Assembly (NCBI GenBank): GCA_021797855.1
Contig: JAJZYX010000005.1
Span: 1 to 64,000, forward strand
Direction: 5' to 3'
Source: Thermoplasmata archaeon
GTDB lineage: Archaea > Thermoplasmatota > Thermoplasmata > Thermoplasmatales > GCA-001856825
DNA length: 64,000 nt
Shown one piece after another: positions 1 to 8,075 of the stretch. Numbering within the stretch: the stretch's first letter is position 1; the number at the start of each line of letters is the position of its first letter. The notes below the pieces were generated by a model. It was given only the letters and a program-made list of their open reading frames with translations, was not told the origin of the DNA and made no database searches. The position numbers and the translations under genes are program-made.

Positions 1-173
1 CCTCCCCGAAGCATATCGCAGCTTGGCACGGTCTTCATCGGTGCCCGAGCCGAGCCATCCATCAAGTGGCCTGCGTACTGTAACAATCCATCTCTTTCTA
101 ACCCTTTGCTGACCTTCATCAATCCTGATAGGATTTCAGTCCTTCCCCTGTGAGTATATTTCACAGGGTGCAT
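1..173 (-). CDS. Partial winged-helix-like protein, runs off the left edge
   Basis: An open frame on the minus strand begins at ATG 173 (MHPVKYTHRG...) and is still open at base 1, giving about 57 residues. The stretch RGRTEILSGLMKVSKGLERD resembles the first helices of the small archaeal winged-helix family (HTH_45 type), but this is a weak, by-eye match. A TATA-like run at 202-211 (TATATATAC on the minus strand) lies about 30 bp upstream, which fits a nearly leaderless start at 173. An in-frame ATG at 191 is too close to that box. The function is unknown because the rest of the gene is outside the window. Confidence 0.4.
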   Translation of the reverse strand, partial: MHPVKYTHRGRTEILSGLMKVSKGLERDGLLQYAGHLMDGSARAPMKTVPSCDMLRG

Positions 174-325
174 AATGAGCAAAAGTACCATAACGACACT
201 CCGTATATATACATTTCTTACCTCTCATTTTTCTGCCATTTTACTAATTCTCCAGAACTGGTGATGCAACCCATCCGTGACTACTGGGTATTTTGAGGAA
301 GAGTTAATTGGGTTTATGGGACCCA

Positions 326-961
326 TTAAGTTGCTTTCTTAGGTGGTACCTGGGCCTCTCTTCCCTCGAGGATCCTCCCCAGACCCTGTTTGGCGATAAT
401 GGTGGCGTACTTTGCAGGAAGGGTTACTATGTCCTCCTTGTGCAGGTCTACGGACCTCCCCATTATTGATATCCCTGTCACCTCCTCCAGTATGTACACA
501 ACCACCTGTCTATTCTCCTCATCTTCCCTCACCTCACGCTCCTCCACTCCAATTTCCTCCTCGCCTTCTTTGGTTGGGATTATCACCTCCCCATGTTCCA
601 GCTGAGCGGAGAATTCTGCTACGGATCTTGAAACATTTTCGAAGAATATTTGCTCTTCCGGGGTCATCTTTCCCTCGAGCTCCTCCCTTTCGTTGTTGGC
701 CTTTGCTTTCAATATCTTTGATATCCTCAGTTCAATTATCTTCTTCAGGAACCTTTCAGAAGACTCAAGTTCATTGGTGAGCTTTCCAATCTGCCTCGAG
801 TTCTTCTTCACAGTTTCAGTTTCTATCCTCTCCTTCAGGTTCTCAAGATAATTCCTTGCCTCCTTGTAAAATTGAGTGGGAACCTCCTCGAGGGAATAAT
901 CATTCTTTACCTCCAGTCGAAGAAGTGCATTCAGGTAACTTTCATTGACTTCTCCTTTCAT
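326..961 (-). CDS. GINS complex subunit (Gins51/Gins15-type)
   Basis: GINS is the tetrameric accessory factor of the archaeal CMG replicative helicase, linking MCM with the GAN nuclease and primase. The 211-aa protein has the archaeal Gins51 layout. An N-terminal helical A domain (about residues 10-95) carries the NALLRLEVKND and PTQFYKEARNYLENLKER segments. A charged acidic linker follows (about 125-145). The small beta-rich B domain is at the C-terminus (about 148-200), with the EDIVTLPAKYATIIAKQGLG signature. The start ATG overlaps the end of the upstream VirD4-like ATPase gene by 20 bp, so it is the last cistron of the pilus/ATPase operon. The family call is confident; the operon partner is unexpected. 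No second GINS gene is visible here, which would fit a homotetrameric complex. Confidence 0.85.
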   Translation of the reverse strand: MKGEVNESYLNALLRLEVKNDYSLEEVPTQFYKEARNYLENLKERIETETVKKNSRQIGKLTNELESSERFLKKIIELRISKILKAKANNEREELEGKMTPEEQIFFENVSRSVAEFSAQLEHGEVIIPTKEGEEEIGVEEREVREDEENRQVVVYILEEVTGISIMGRSVDLHKEDIVTLPAKYATIIAKQGLGRILEGREAQVPPKKAT

Positions 962-3029
962 CCGTTGTCAAATAACTCGATGGATAAATATCATTCTTCT
1001 CCAGTATCGTAGCAATGAGATCTGATGTCACCTTGAATTCGCTGGACCTTGCGCTCCCATGCTTATTATTCCCCCTCACCTGGAAGCATTCGTGTCTTCC
1101 TCTGAAGGTGCCGGATTTGATGTTGATCCTTCCGACAAAGTGAATGTCCTTATCTCTGGCAACTTTCTCCTTTAGAGCCAAAATTACTTCCTGCCTGTTA
1201 TACTCACTAAGCACCTTGCAAAACTCCTCGTATATGAAATAAAGTGTGTCGTAGCTCTTCATTTCCGATATGATGGAGTCTATCTTAAAGGACAGTCCAA
1301 TTTTGCCCTTCTGTGTGGCGAAATCAAAATCTTTCTGCTTGAACTCGGTCGATCTTCCTGAAAAATTGACCGGTTCGACATTCCCCCTTTCCTGCCCATA
1401 AGGATTCAAGAGGACGAATTCCATGGGATCCTTCGGAAGGTCCAAACTCGTTCCAGTGAACTCCCTGACGTTTACCTTATCCGGATCCGTGAGTTTCATG
1501 AAGATGTAGTTGGAAATGTTAGAAAATATCAGGGATTGGAGGGTTTCGTGTATTGCCCTGAAGGATGTCGTCACGAAGAACACTCTGACCCCGAATTTCC
1601 TTCCAGAACTTAGGATGTCGCTTATCAGGGTACTCTGGTAGTCGTGCCCTTCCTCCAGGAAAAGAAAATAATTCCCACCTCTTGTTGAAGATATAATTTG
1701 CCAGATGTAGAGGGCGAAGATGTTTGAGAGCAACCTTGAGTCCTCATAGCCTAGGCGTCCTCTGTCCAGATTGATGATTACAAGGTCGCAACCTTGTATG
1801 GCCTTCCTAAGTGTTCCACTATCATTGGGATTACAGATGAACGAACGTATGATCGGGTCGTTCGCTAGCCTTCCTATTGCTCGTTCCGTGCTCGCCTTCT
1901 CTTCTCTCGACATCTCTTCCAGTTCATCCAAGAAATTCCTTAACTCCTGATCATCTGTAGTCGCAGCTATCTCCTTTCTTACTTTTCCATCCTTCAGAAT
2001 ATTGTAGAAGTCAACCAAAGTCATACCCCTTACCCTGGCAAGCAGTGAAATTCCCCTTGACAGTATATCCTCCATCCTTGGCCCGACTAGCGGATCGGTA
2101 TACTGCACCTCCCTGAAGGACCGTAATATTGAAACGAAATCCTCCGCAACCTTGTATGGCAATCCCTTGCCGTCCACCCAGCCAATGACGTTCACAGAGC
2201 TCTCTGAATCGGGGGAAATTACGAACTTGGTGAATGTCGTTTCACACATCTTCCTTGCTGTATCTCCGTGAGGATCTATCAATATAACTTTCCCGGCTCT
2301 TTCCTCAAGAATGTTGTTCATCGCATGAAATATCAGCGAGCTCTTTCCAGCTCCGGAGGCCCCTACAATGAGACTGTGAGGATTCTTCTGCGAGTCTATG
2401 AATACTTCCCCCCTTTTGGGGGTTGTACCTATCTTCACATCTCCTTTGTCCGTGGGGTGGATTCTGGTGGGTATGAACTGGCTAACTTCCCACCATGCTA
2501 CAACCGGGCTTTCAAATCCTATCCTCCCCTTCCTGGCCCTGACCCACTGAGAAGAAAATATGTGACAGAGATAGTTTCCGAGATTTTCGTTTCTATATGT
2601 CAAGACAATCTTCCACCCCTTCCTTTCGCTCATCTTTCTCTCCTTTGGAATTCCTTGAAGTAAACCCTGATTTCCATTCCTGCGACGAAAGTAGTGAGGT
2701 CTGATTGACATTCTGAGAAACCCGGAATCCTCCTCATTTAGCAGCTCCACTATCCTGTCTGCAAGGTTCTCGTTTGCAAAATGAATGAGCCTGGAATCGC
2801 CGCTGGTAAATATTCTTCTGCCCCTGAAATTGAACCCGATCCCTGAGGAGAATTTCCATCCTGCCTTCAGCAGAAAGCTTTCGCTCCCCCTTCCGCAGTA
2901 TATCTTCGTTCTACTTCCGGGTTCCTTCAAGAATAGGAAATCTATCGCGCTTCCTCCCCTCAGCCAAGAGAGAAGGAATGGATTAGTCCCCACGATCGGA
3001 GACAATGATTCAACTCTAAGATATTCCAT
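942..3029 (-). CDS. VirD4/TraG/HerA-type DNA-translocating ATPase
   Basis: This 695-aa P-loop ATPase belongs to the HerA/VirD4 superfamily that pumps DNA or couples substrate to a type IV secretion pore. Walker A (VGASGAGKSSL) is near residue 223. It is followed by the DPHGD motif near residue 250, typical of VirD4/TraG coupling proteins. A second acidic Walker-B-like motif (FLFLEEGHD) is near residue 452, with SSGRKFGVRVFFVTTS just after it, the position of the usual TQ sensor motif. The first 200 residues have no clear membrane segment, so it may be recruited by a partner rather than anchored. The ATG lies inside the end of the VirB4-like gene (14-bp overlap), and its own end overlaps the GINS start. 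Role: inferred energiser or coupling factor of DNA import or export. Confidence 0.75.
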   Translation of the reverse strand: MEYLRVESLSPIVGTNPFLLSWLRGGSAIDFLFLKEPGSRTKIYCGRGSESFLLKAGWKFSSGIGFNFRGRRIFTSGDSRLIHFANENLADRIVELLNEEDSGFLRMSIRPHYFRRRNGNQGLLQGIPKERKMSERKGWKIVLTYRNENLGNYLCHIFSSQWVRARKGRIGFESPVVAWWEVSQFIPTRIHPTDKGDVKIGTTPKRGEVFIDSQKNPHSLIVGASGAGKSSLIFHAMNNILEERAGKVILIDPHGDTARKMCETTFTKFVISPDSESSVNVIGWVDGKGLPYKVAEDFVSILRSFREVQYTDPLVGPRMEDILSRGISLLARVRGMTLVDFYNILKDGKVRKEIAATTDDQELRNFLDELEEMSREEKASTERAIGRLANDPIIRSFICNPNDSGTLRKAIQGCDLVIINLDRGRLGYEDSRLLSNIFALYIWQIISSTRGGNYFLFLEEGHDYQSTLISDILSSGRKFGVRVFFVTTSFRAIHETLQSLIFSNISNYIFMKLTDPDKVNVREFTGTSLDLPKDPMEFVLLNPYGQERGNVEPVNFSGRSTEFKQKDFDFATQKGKIGLSFKIDSIISEMKSYDTLYFIYEEFCKVLSEYNRQEVILALKEKVARDKDIHFVGRINIKSGTFRGRHECFQVRGNNKHGSARSSEFKVTSDLIATILEKNDIYPSSYLTTDERRSQ

Positions 3030-4590
3030 CTATCATATCCCTCTCTCGTTCGTTTGATTGGAATTTCAGTAGTGTTGTGAAAGTGGGAGTTACGAAGAGC
3101 GCCTCCGAATATTTCCCGTTGAATCCTGCTTCCACCCTCAGAAAATTGGACAGACCCTCATCCAGCGAATAGAACTTGATCATGTCCTCGCTCACAACTT
3201 GATGCCTAAAAAGCACATGAATGGAACAGTTCTCCATTATGGTAAGTGCCGGCCCCTTACTCAGGAAATCGTTCGCGGATTGGGATATTAAGATGAGCGA
3301 GATGTTGCTGTGTCGTGCGTGGCGCACATACCTCTCAAGCGAGCTAACAACTTTCTCTTGTAAGAGATAATGAGCCTCGTCTACGACGAGGTTTACCGGT
3401 CTCCCGTCAACGCTTCTCATCAGTAGGTCAAGGGAAAGAAGCATGTAGAAGGGGAGAAGTTTCTTTGGTACGTTGATCAGATTTACTCTTACATCACCCG
3501 TCAGATTAGGATTCTTCCCTGAACAGAATTTTTTGAAGGAACCGTCAAAAATTGGCGATATCTTGTTGTACGTCCCACCCGTCCTAGACTTTACGAAATT
3601 TTCTAGGAATTCCAGACCTTCATTCACTTCATACATCTTCGTGAGACCGCTGTCCAGGACGCCGCTATCTTCGTTATTGAGGTCGAAGAGTGTCATAAGA
3701 AGGGCAAGGGTCCTGTCCACATTCTCCTTTAGCGTAAGGTACGGCACTCTTTCAAATATGTTCATCTCCTGGTTGAGTAGGTCGAGCGATTCTATCTTCA
3801 TCGATTTTGCTAATGTCCCATACTCACCCAGGGGATCAATTATCTTTATGTTCACATTCCTCACCATCTTCTCGCGGAACATGGTTGCCTTGACGAAGAA
3901 GGATTTGCCGAAACCTGTCATTCCAAGTACCAACTGGTGCGATGAAGGGAAAAGCGATCTGTCAAGAAACACAGGTGCCTTGGATATCTCGCATATTCCA
4001 TAGAATGTCCCGTTTTCGTGGAAGAGGTATCCGTGATTTATCGGTATTAGGTTGGAAACAGATTCCGGGTCCAGATATATACCTTCTAGTCTTCCGTCTA
4101 TGATCTTGTTCCTGACCTTCGCGTCCACGTACCTCTTGTTTTCTACTTTGACACTAAGCTTCTTGAGTTGCCGCAATAGGTCCCTTTTGTATGCCAGGAC
4201 ATTTCCTGACTTCCCCTTTATGAAATAAGCTGATGAAAATTTCAAAAGCTTCGACCTGCCTGAAGCAACTTCTTCCTTAAGGTTCTGGATGTTCTGTTTC
4301 GTCATTTTATTGTCTTCTACACTTCTGTCGTTGATTTTCTCGTGATCAATGAGCCCGATGAACCTCCTTCCAAACTCCCTGTTGATTATCCCCCATGCCA
4401 CGCTTTCTTCTATCGGGCGTATACGAACCATCTGCCCCGCAGCTTCCCCACCAGTAACGTTCACCTTGAATCTTGAGTCAATCTCGAAAGGTATGTCCCT
4501 GACGAACAGGAACGAGTGTGCCTGCCCCTTATGGGCGTAGTACCATTCCTTCTGGAGTACCGGGATAGACTTACGTCTAGAAGCGGTCAT
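3016..4590 (-). CDS. VirB4/CedB-like secretion ATPase
   Basis: A 524-aa ATPase with VirB4/TrbE architecture: an N-terminal domain without nucleotide motifs (about residues 1-200) and a C-terminal RecA-like domain. Walker A (LGMTGFGKSFF) is near residue 222, IKIIDPLGEYG follows, and Walker B (VVDEAHYLL) is near residue 400. RHSNISLILISQSANDF then occupies the usual RHxxxxxxxxTQ region. VirB4 proteins power pilus biogenesis and substrate transfer in type IV secretion; the crenarchaeal relative CedB serves DNA import. It overlaps the VirB3-like gene upstream by 14 bp and the VirD4-like gene downstream by 14 bp. The N-terminal part is shorter than in bacterial VirB4 (about 800 aa), as is common in archaea. 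Confidence 0.75.
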   Translation of the reverse strand: MTASRRKSIPVLQKEWYYAHKGQAHSFLFVRDIPFEIDSRFKVNVTGGEAAGQMVRIRPIEESVAWGIINREFGRRFIGLIDHEKINDRSVEDNKMTKQNIQNLKEEVASGRSKLLKFSSAYFIKGKSGNVLAYKRDLLRQLKKLSVKVENKRYVDAKVRNKIIDGRLEGIYLDPESVSNLIPINHGYLFHENGTFYGICEISKAPVFLDRSLFPSSHQLVLGMTGFGKSFFVKATMFREKMVRNVNIKIIDPLGEYGTLAKSMKIESLDLLNQEMNIFERVPYLTLKENVDRTLALLMTLFDLNNEDSGVLDSGLTKMYEVNEGLEFLENFVKSRTGGTYNKISPIFDGSFKKFCSGKNPNLTGDVRVNLINVPKKLLPFYMLLSLDLLMRSVDGRPVNLVVDEAHYLLQEKVVSSLERYVRHARHSNISLILISQSANDFLSKGPALTIMENCSIHVLFRHQVVSEDMIKFYSLDEGLSNFLRVEAGFNGKYSEALFVTPTFTTLLKFQSNERERDMIDGIS

Positions 4591-5161
4591 TGAGGGCCCT
4601 TTCCTCTTCTTCTGCCAGTCTTCTGAAACTCACTCCGTGGTTCCTCAACGTTCTCTCAAGGTCGTCAGCTGCAAACTTGTTGACAATAATGAAGTATGCA
4701 TCTGCGTAGCAGACCATCTCAGAAAATAGCGAGTCGTATTCACTCACCCCCTTTTGGAATCTATGAATCGGAACCTCGTACGGAAACCTGATAATGGCCA
4801 CATCCTCGGACAACGAATCCAAGACAGAAGACCAGGTATGCAGTATGTTCTTATCCCGTTGTTCCGAAAGACCGTAATTGCTTCCGAATACCTCGTAGGC
4901 TGCCCTTTCCTCATTAATCAAAGGGTAGATGTCAAAAACTGTCCATCCCATCAGTTTCTTCCGGATATATTCATCCACGTAATCATACTGAATCCTCAGT
5001 AGGACCAGAGGGAGGAGAATTAAGGATACAAATCCATATTCCCCGAGGAAGAATACTGATAATAAAATTACAAAACTCACAAGAATGACTCTGTACAGTA
5101 CCGTTCCCTCAAGGGGACCGATTCTCATGGATGATGTCTGGAATTTTACCATCCTGACCAT
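4577..5161 (-). CDS. VirB3/PrgI-like membrane protein
   Basis: A 194-aa protein with two adjacent hydrophobic helices near the N-terminus (about residues 24-58, containing VILVSFVILLSVFFLGE and SLILLPLVLL). A soluble domain of about 130 residues follows. A short two-helix protein directly before a VirB4 gene is the typical position and topology of VirB3/PrgI, which anchors VirB4 to the membrane. The soluble part could be a detached portion of the VirB4 N-terminal domain; this is inference. ATG 5161 is four bases after the upstream stop, and the gene overlaps the next one by 14 bp. Sequence similarity alone would not identify it; context and topology carry the call. Confidence 0.5.
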   Translation of the reverse strand: MVRMVKFQTSSMRIGPLEGTVLYRVILVSFVILLSVFFLGEYGFVSLILLPLVLLRIQYDYVDEYIRKKLMGWTVFDIYPLINEERAAYEVFGSNYGLSEQRDKNILHTWSSVLDSLSEDVAIIRFPYEVPIHRFQKGVSEYDSLFSEMVCYADAYFIIVNKFAADDLERTLRNHGVSFRRLAEEEERALNDRF

Positions 5162-5164
5162 TCT

Positions 5165-6196
5165 TCATTTCACCTTGAAGAACATGGATGAATCGTTATC
5201 GGACCCGGAATTCAATGGACTGAGCTGCCTTATTGAGCCTATTACCGGTTCTCCTTTCCCAATTCCCCCTTCCGTTGGTTTTGGAAGAGCATGAGCTATT
5301 GTTTTTGCGCTCCTTGCCCCTTTGCCTACGTAACTCACAGAAGCACCCATTCCCGTCCCTACTGACCTGCCGAGATACCCTGTTGCATGTCGGGACGACT
5401 GACTCAGGGCCAGCATGGTGGGCATAGCATCGGCAAGTGCTAGAAACCCGAGAACAAGTGCGCTGTCATTCCTAACGTACGTGGATAGAATCAATGGGAT
5501 TGCCATCAATATGGGTGCAGCCAATGAATCAATGAACGTGAACCAGATTCTTTCCCCTATCTCCTTTGTCCTTGGAATGAGCATCAGCAGAGTAAATATT
5601 GGCACCAGTACCGGGAAGGTGTATATAATTGCCGCTCTGAGAGAGAGAAACAGCATGAGATAAATCATCAGGAACAGGAAGACGAAAAGAATCAACAGGC
5701 TTACAATTGACCCCGCATTACCTCCAATCTGGAGGCCTGCCAAGACATTCGAGCCTGAAGAAAAGTTGTGAGAAGGGAAACCATAGTCCCAAAGCTGCGA
5801 ATACAACAAGGAGCCGATGTACAAAAAATCCTGGAACAAGAAGAAGGAGATGTTGGAAAGAATCAGGAGAAGAAGCAATTTTATCCAGAAGTTCCTGAAG
5901 TCCATGTTAAGCTGGATGCTGCTGTTCAACAGAATAATCAGTCCGACGACGACCATTATTATTGTGAGTACCGGGTCATAAATGTTGAACATGAGAAAAT
6001 AGTACAGCGACTTTACTCCCTCTCCTATGCTGCCGTTAACAATACTTGGGAACGCATACTGTGGGGAAAGGAGGTATCTTGAGACATAATTGTCGTAAAG
6101 TGATACGAGGATTGGTTTTCCTATGTAGACTAATGCTGAAACTATGTAGCTTAGAGCCCTGACTATTGCGTCCACTATTATTGACACAATGTCCAT
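5165..6196 (-). CDS. Polytopic VirB6/TrbL/CedA-like membrane protein
   Basis: A 343-aa integral membrane protein with about six to seven hydrophobic segments spread over residues 5-260 (examples: LTIIMVVVGLIILLN, LLLLLILSNISFFLF, IVSLLILFVFLFLMIYLML). A polar, Gly/Ser-rich C-terminal tail starts after about residue 265. This is the layout of VirB6/TrbL inner-membrane channel proteins and of CedA, the DNA-import channel protein of Sulfolobales. It lies between the pilin gene (14 bp gap) and the VirB3-like gene (3 bp gap). No catalytic motif is seen. Function as the membrane channel or pilus platform is inferred from topology and neighbours. Confidence 0.55.
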   Translation of the reverse strand: MDIVSIIVDAIVRALSYIVSALVYIGKPILVSLYDNYVSRYLLSPQYAFPSIVNGSIGEGVKSLYYFLMFNIYDPVLTIIMVVVGLIILLNSSIQLNMDFRNFWIKLLLLLILSNISFFLFQDFLYIGSLLYSQLWDYGFPSHNFSSGSNVLAGLQIGGNAGSIVSLLILFVFLFLMIYLMLFLSLRAAIIYTFPVLVPIFTLLMLIPRTKEIGERIWFTFIDSLAAPILMAIPLILSTYVRNDSALVLGFLALADAMPTMLALSQSSRHATGYLGRSVGTGMGASVSYVGKGARSAKTIAHALPKPTEGGIGKGEPVIGSIRQLSPLNSGSDNDSSMFFKVK

Positions 6197-6210
6197 ATTA
6201 CCATTTCTGA

Positions 6211-6555
6211 TTAACCAGCAACGATATAATGGACTACCGCGTACAGAACTCCACTCACTGCCATTACGAATATGACCGTTCCTATGAGCGCATCCTTGGT
6301 CCTTTCCTTGGCATCTGCCTTCCTGTCAAGGTCCTTGGAAAAGTATCCTATTGCAATTGGTACCCAGAGTATTGCTATAATCAACCCGGATACACCTGCA
6401 ATGATACCAAACGCCCTCTGGACCATCCCGTTAATAGTTGAAGCGTTGTCCGATGCAGATGGTACAGAATATTGGTTTGCCGCCGTTCCGTGGACAAATG
6501 CTACTGGAACCACGGAGATAATAACCAGGGCCAATGCCAGTACTAATAATCTCAT
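6211..6555 (-). CDS. VirB2/TedC/CedA1-like pilin precursor
   Basis: A 114-aa protein with a clear signal peptide (MRLLVLALALVIISVVPVAF, cleavage probably after VHG or a few residues later). Two long hydrophobic helices follow (about residues 48-70 and 88-112). They are separated by a short, strongly charged loop (KDLDRKADAKERTKD). This hairpin of two helices with a basic loop is the hallmark of VirB2-type conjugative pilins and of the archaeal CedA1/TedC pilins of DNA-import pili. It is the first gene of the operon. GGGAGGGG lies 5 bases before the ATG. Some other two-helix membrane protein cannot be excluded, but position and topology fit a pilin well. Confidence 0.6.
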   Translation of the reverse strand: MRLLVLALALVIISVVPVAFVHGTAANQYSVPSASDNASTINGMVQRAFGIIAGVSGLIIAILWVPIAIGYFSKDLDRKADAKERTKDALIGTVIFVMAVSGVLYAVVHYIVAG

Positions 6556-6562
6556 TTAACCC

Positions 6563-6596
6563 CTCCCAATATTGCAATCCTTACTTTTATAAAACT
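6563..6596 (-). promoter_or_regulatory. Promoter and ribosome binding site of the pilus/ATPase/GINS operon
   Basis: On the minus strand an AGTTTTATAAAAGT box (6583-6596) lies about 30-35 bp upstream of the pilin ATG, and GGGAGGGG (6563-6570) immediately precedes it. With transcription starting about 25 bp after the box, the leader would be only a few to ten bases, so the ribosome binding site would sit at the extreme 5' end. No other promoter is evident before the five tightly spaced downstream genes, which supports one transcript to GINS. Confidence 0.5.
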
Positions 6597-6661
6597 TTTT
6601 TCAGCATAATTGCTGTGTTGCATAAAATAGAATACAGTTATAGCCATCTTGTTTGAGAACC

Positions 6662-7762
6662 ATGGTCGACTTTGAGAATGAAATTAAATCGAGAATCAAA
6701 TTACTCCAGCGGTGGGTCTCTAAAGAAAACATAGGTGGAATTTACCTTACTCCGGGAGACAACTTCTACTACTCGTCCGGGTTCAACGCCGATTCAATGG
6801 AACGTCTCCTTGCAGTAATTATAACTGCAGAGAGGTCAGTAATGGTAAGCCCACTGATGCTAGAGGACCAGATAAGAGGAACGCCATGGCCAGGAGAAAT
6901 TGTTACTTGGAAGGATGGAGAGGACCCATACAAATGTGTCTTAGAAGTGTTCACAAGAGAGCATATTGAAACGCTTGCGGTGGAAAACAGAATTGGCTAT
7001 TCCGATGTCCTTAGATTTAAAAAGATGGGAGTCAAGAAATTCAAATTTTCAGATAGCCTGTTCAATTCTTTGCGGATAACAAAGACCAACAATGAGATTG
7101 AATTCATTTCTATGGCAATAAGGTTATCTGAGGCATCTTACGTGAAAGCACTGGAAGAGGTCCACAAAGGAATGACAGAAGTGGAGCTTGCTGGTATCCT
7201 CGAATATAAATTCAAACTTAACTCCCTCCAATCTGTGGCCTTCGAAAGTATAGTTGCATTTGGTGAAAATGCTGCGATACCTCACCATGTTCCATCAGGA
7301 AGGAAACTGAGGTCTGGGGATCTCATACTGGTGGACTTTGGAGGAAAATACATGGGGTATTCCTCTGACACCACCAGAACCTGTGCATACGACAAAATCC
7401 AACCAGAAATGAAGACAATATACGAAATAGTTAAAGATGCACAGGAAAGCGCTCTGCATGGAATCAGAAGAGATTCCACTTATGCTTCCATCGACAAAAC
7501 TGCCCGTGACATTATAACTAAGAGCGGATATGGCAAGCACTTCACTCACAGGGTAGGCCACGGACTTGGAATTGCAGTTCACGAAGAGCCCTACTTGAAT
7601 TTTCTCAACAAACAAGTCATCCAGAAGAATGCTGTCTTCACCATCGAGCCGGGCATCTATCTCAAGGGGAAGGGAGGGGTAAGAATAGAGGATACCGTCT
7701 CATTTAATGGCGAAAGAGCGATACCGTTCAACAAACTATCCAAGGAACTTGCAACAATCTAG
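6662..7762 (+). CDS. pepQ: Xaa-Pro aminopeptidase/dipeptidase (M24 family)
   Basis: A cytosolic metallopeptidase of about 366 aa that removes residues next to proline. The N-terminal creatinase-like domain (about 1-125) precedes the pita-bread catalytic domain. The metal-binding residues are visible in order: DFGGKYMGYSSDTTR (two Asp), HRVGHGLGIAVHE (His), TIEPGIYL (Glu) and GGVRIEDT (Glu). I place the start at ATG 6662 rather than TTG 6653, because a TATA-like CAGTTATAG lies about 25 bp upstream and predicts a leaderless mRNA. It is divergent from the pilin operon. Confidence 0.85.
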   Translation: MVDFENEIKSRIKLLQRWVSKENIGGIYLTPGDNFYYSSGFNADSMERLLAVIITAERSVMVSPLMLEDQIRGTPWPGEIVTWKDGEDPYKCVLEVFTREHIETLAVENRIGYSDVLRFKKMGVKKFKFSDSLFNSLRITKTNNEIEFISMAIRLSEASYVKALEEVHKGMTEVELAGILEYKFKLNSLQSVAFESIVAFGENAAIPHHVPSGRKLRSGDLILVDFGGKYMGYSSDTTRTCAYDKIQPEMKTIYEIVKDAQESALHGIRRDSTYASIDKTARDIITKSGYGKHFTHRVGHGLGIAVHEEPYLNFLNKQVIQKNAVFTIEPGIYLKGKGGVRIEDTVSFNGERAIPFNKLSKELATI

Positions 7763-7886
7763 GCCCTGGCATAACGTATCATCTGTTCTCCTTTCATTAG
7801 ACTTAACTTTTCCATCAATAAGTGAAGCCTTCGGTGGTTCATACCGCAATCAACAAAGATAATAATTTGTGTATATTTCTATAAGC

Positions 7887-8075
7887 ATGGAAGAGCAGTG
7901 CGATGTTGCAGGTTGTTCTAACCCGAAAGCAAGGACTATAGGAAGGAAATCAGTTGAGAAGATATTCACTCTGAATTCCAAAGGAACAAAGGCCCACCTG
8001 TGCAAGGAACATTACAAACAGTACAAGAAGGCAACAAAGAAGGACAGGGAAATTGATAGGCTGAACTGGGTTTGA
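7887..8075 (+). CDS. Small zinc-binding protein
   Basis: A 62-aa protein with CDVAGC near the N-terminus and CKEHY in the middle, so Cys, Cys, Cys and His could bind one zinc ion; the rest is rich in Lys. Such small conserved zinc proteins of unknown role are common in archaea. ATG 7887 is preferred over GTG 7869 because an A+T-rich TATA-like segment (about 7858-7866) is about 25 bp upstream. It overlaps the next regulator gene by 4 bp and heads the topoisomerase VI operon, which hints at a DNA- or RNA-related role (inference). Confidence 0.6.
   Translation: MEEQCDVAGCSNPKARTIGRKSVEKIFTLNSKGTKAHLCKEHYKQYKKATKKDREIDRLNWV

Noticed and set aside
326-961. GINS gene as part of a conjugative plasmid
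   Set aside because: The protein looks like the normal chromosomal Gins51, no relaxase or plasmid rep gene lies nearby, and flanking genes are housekeeping, so a resident chromosomal operon is preferred.
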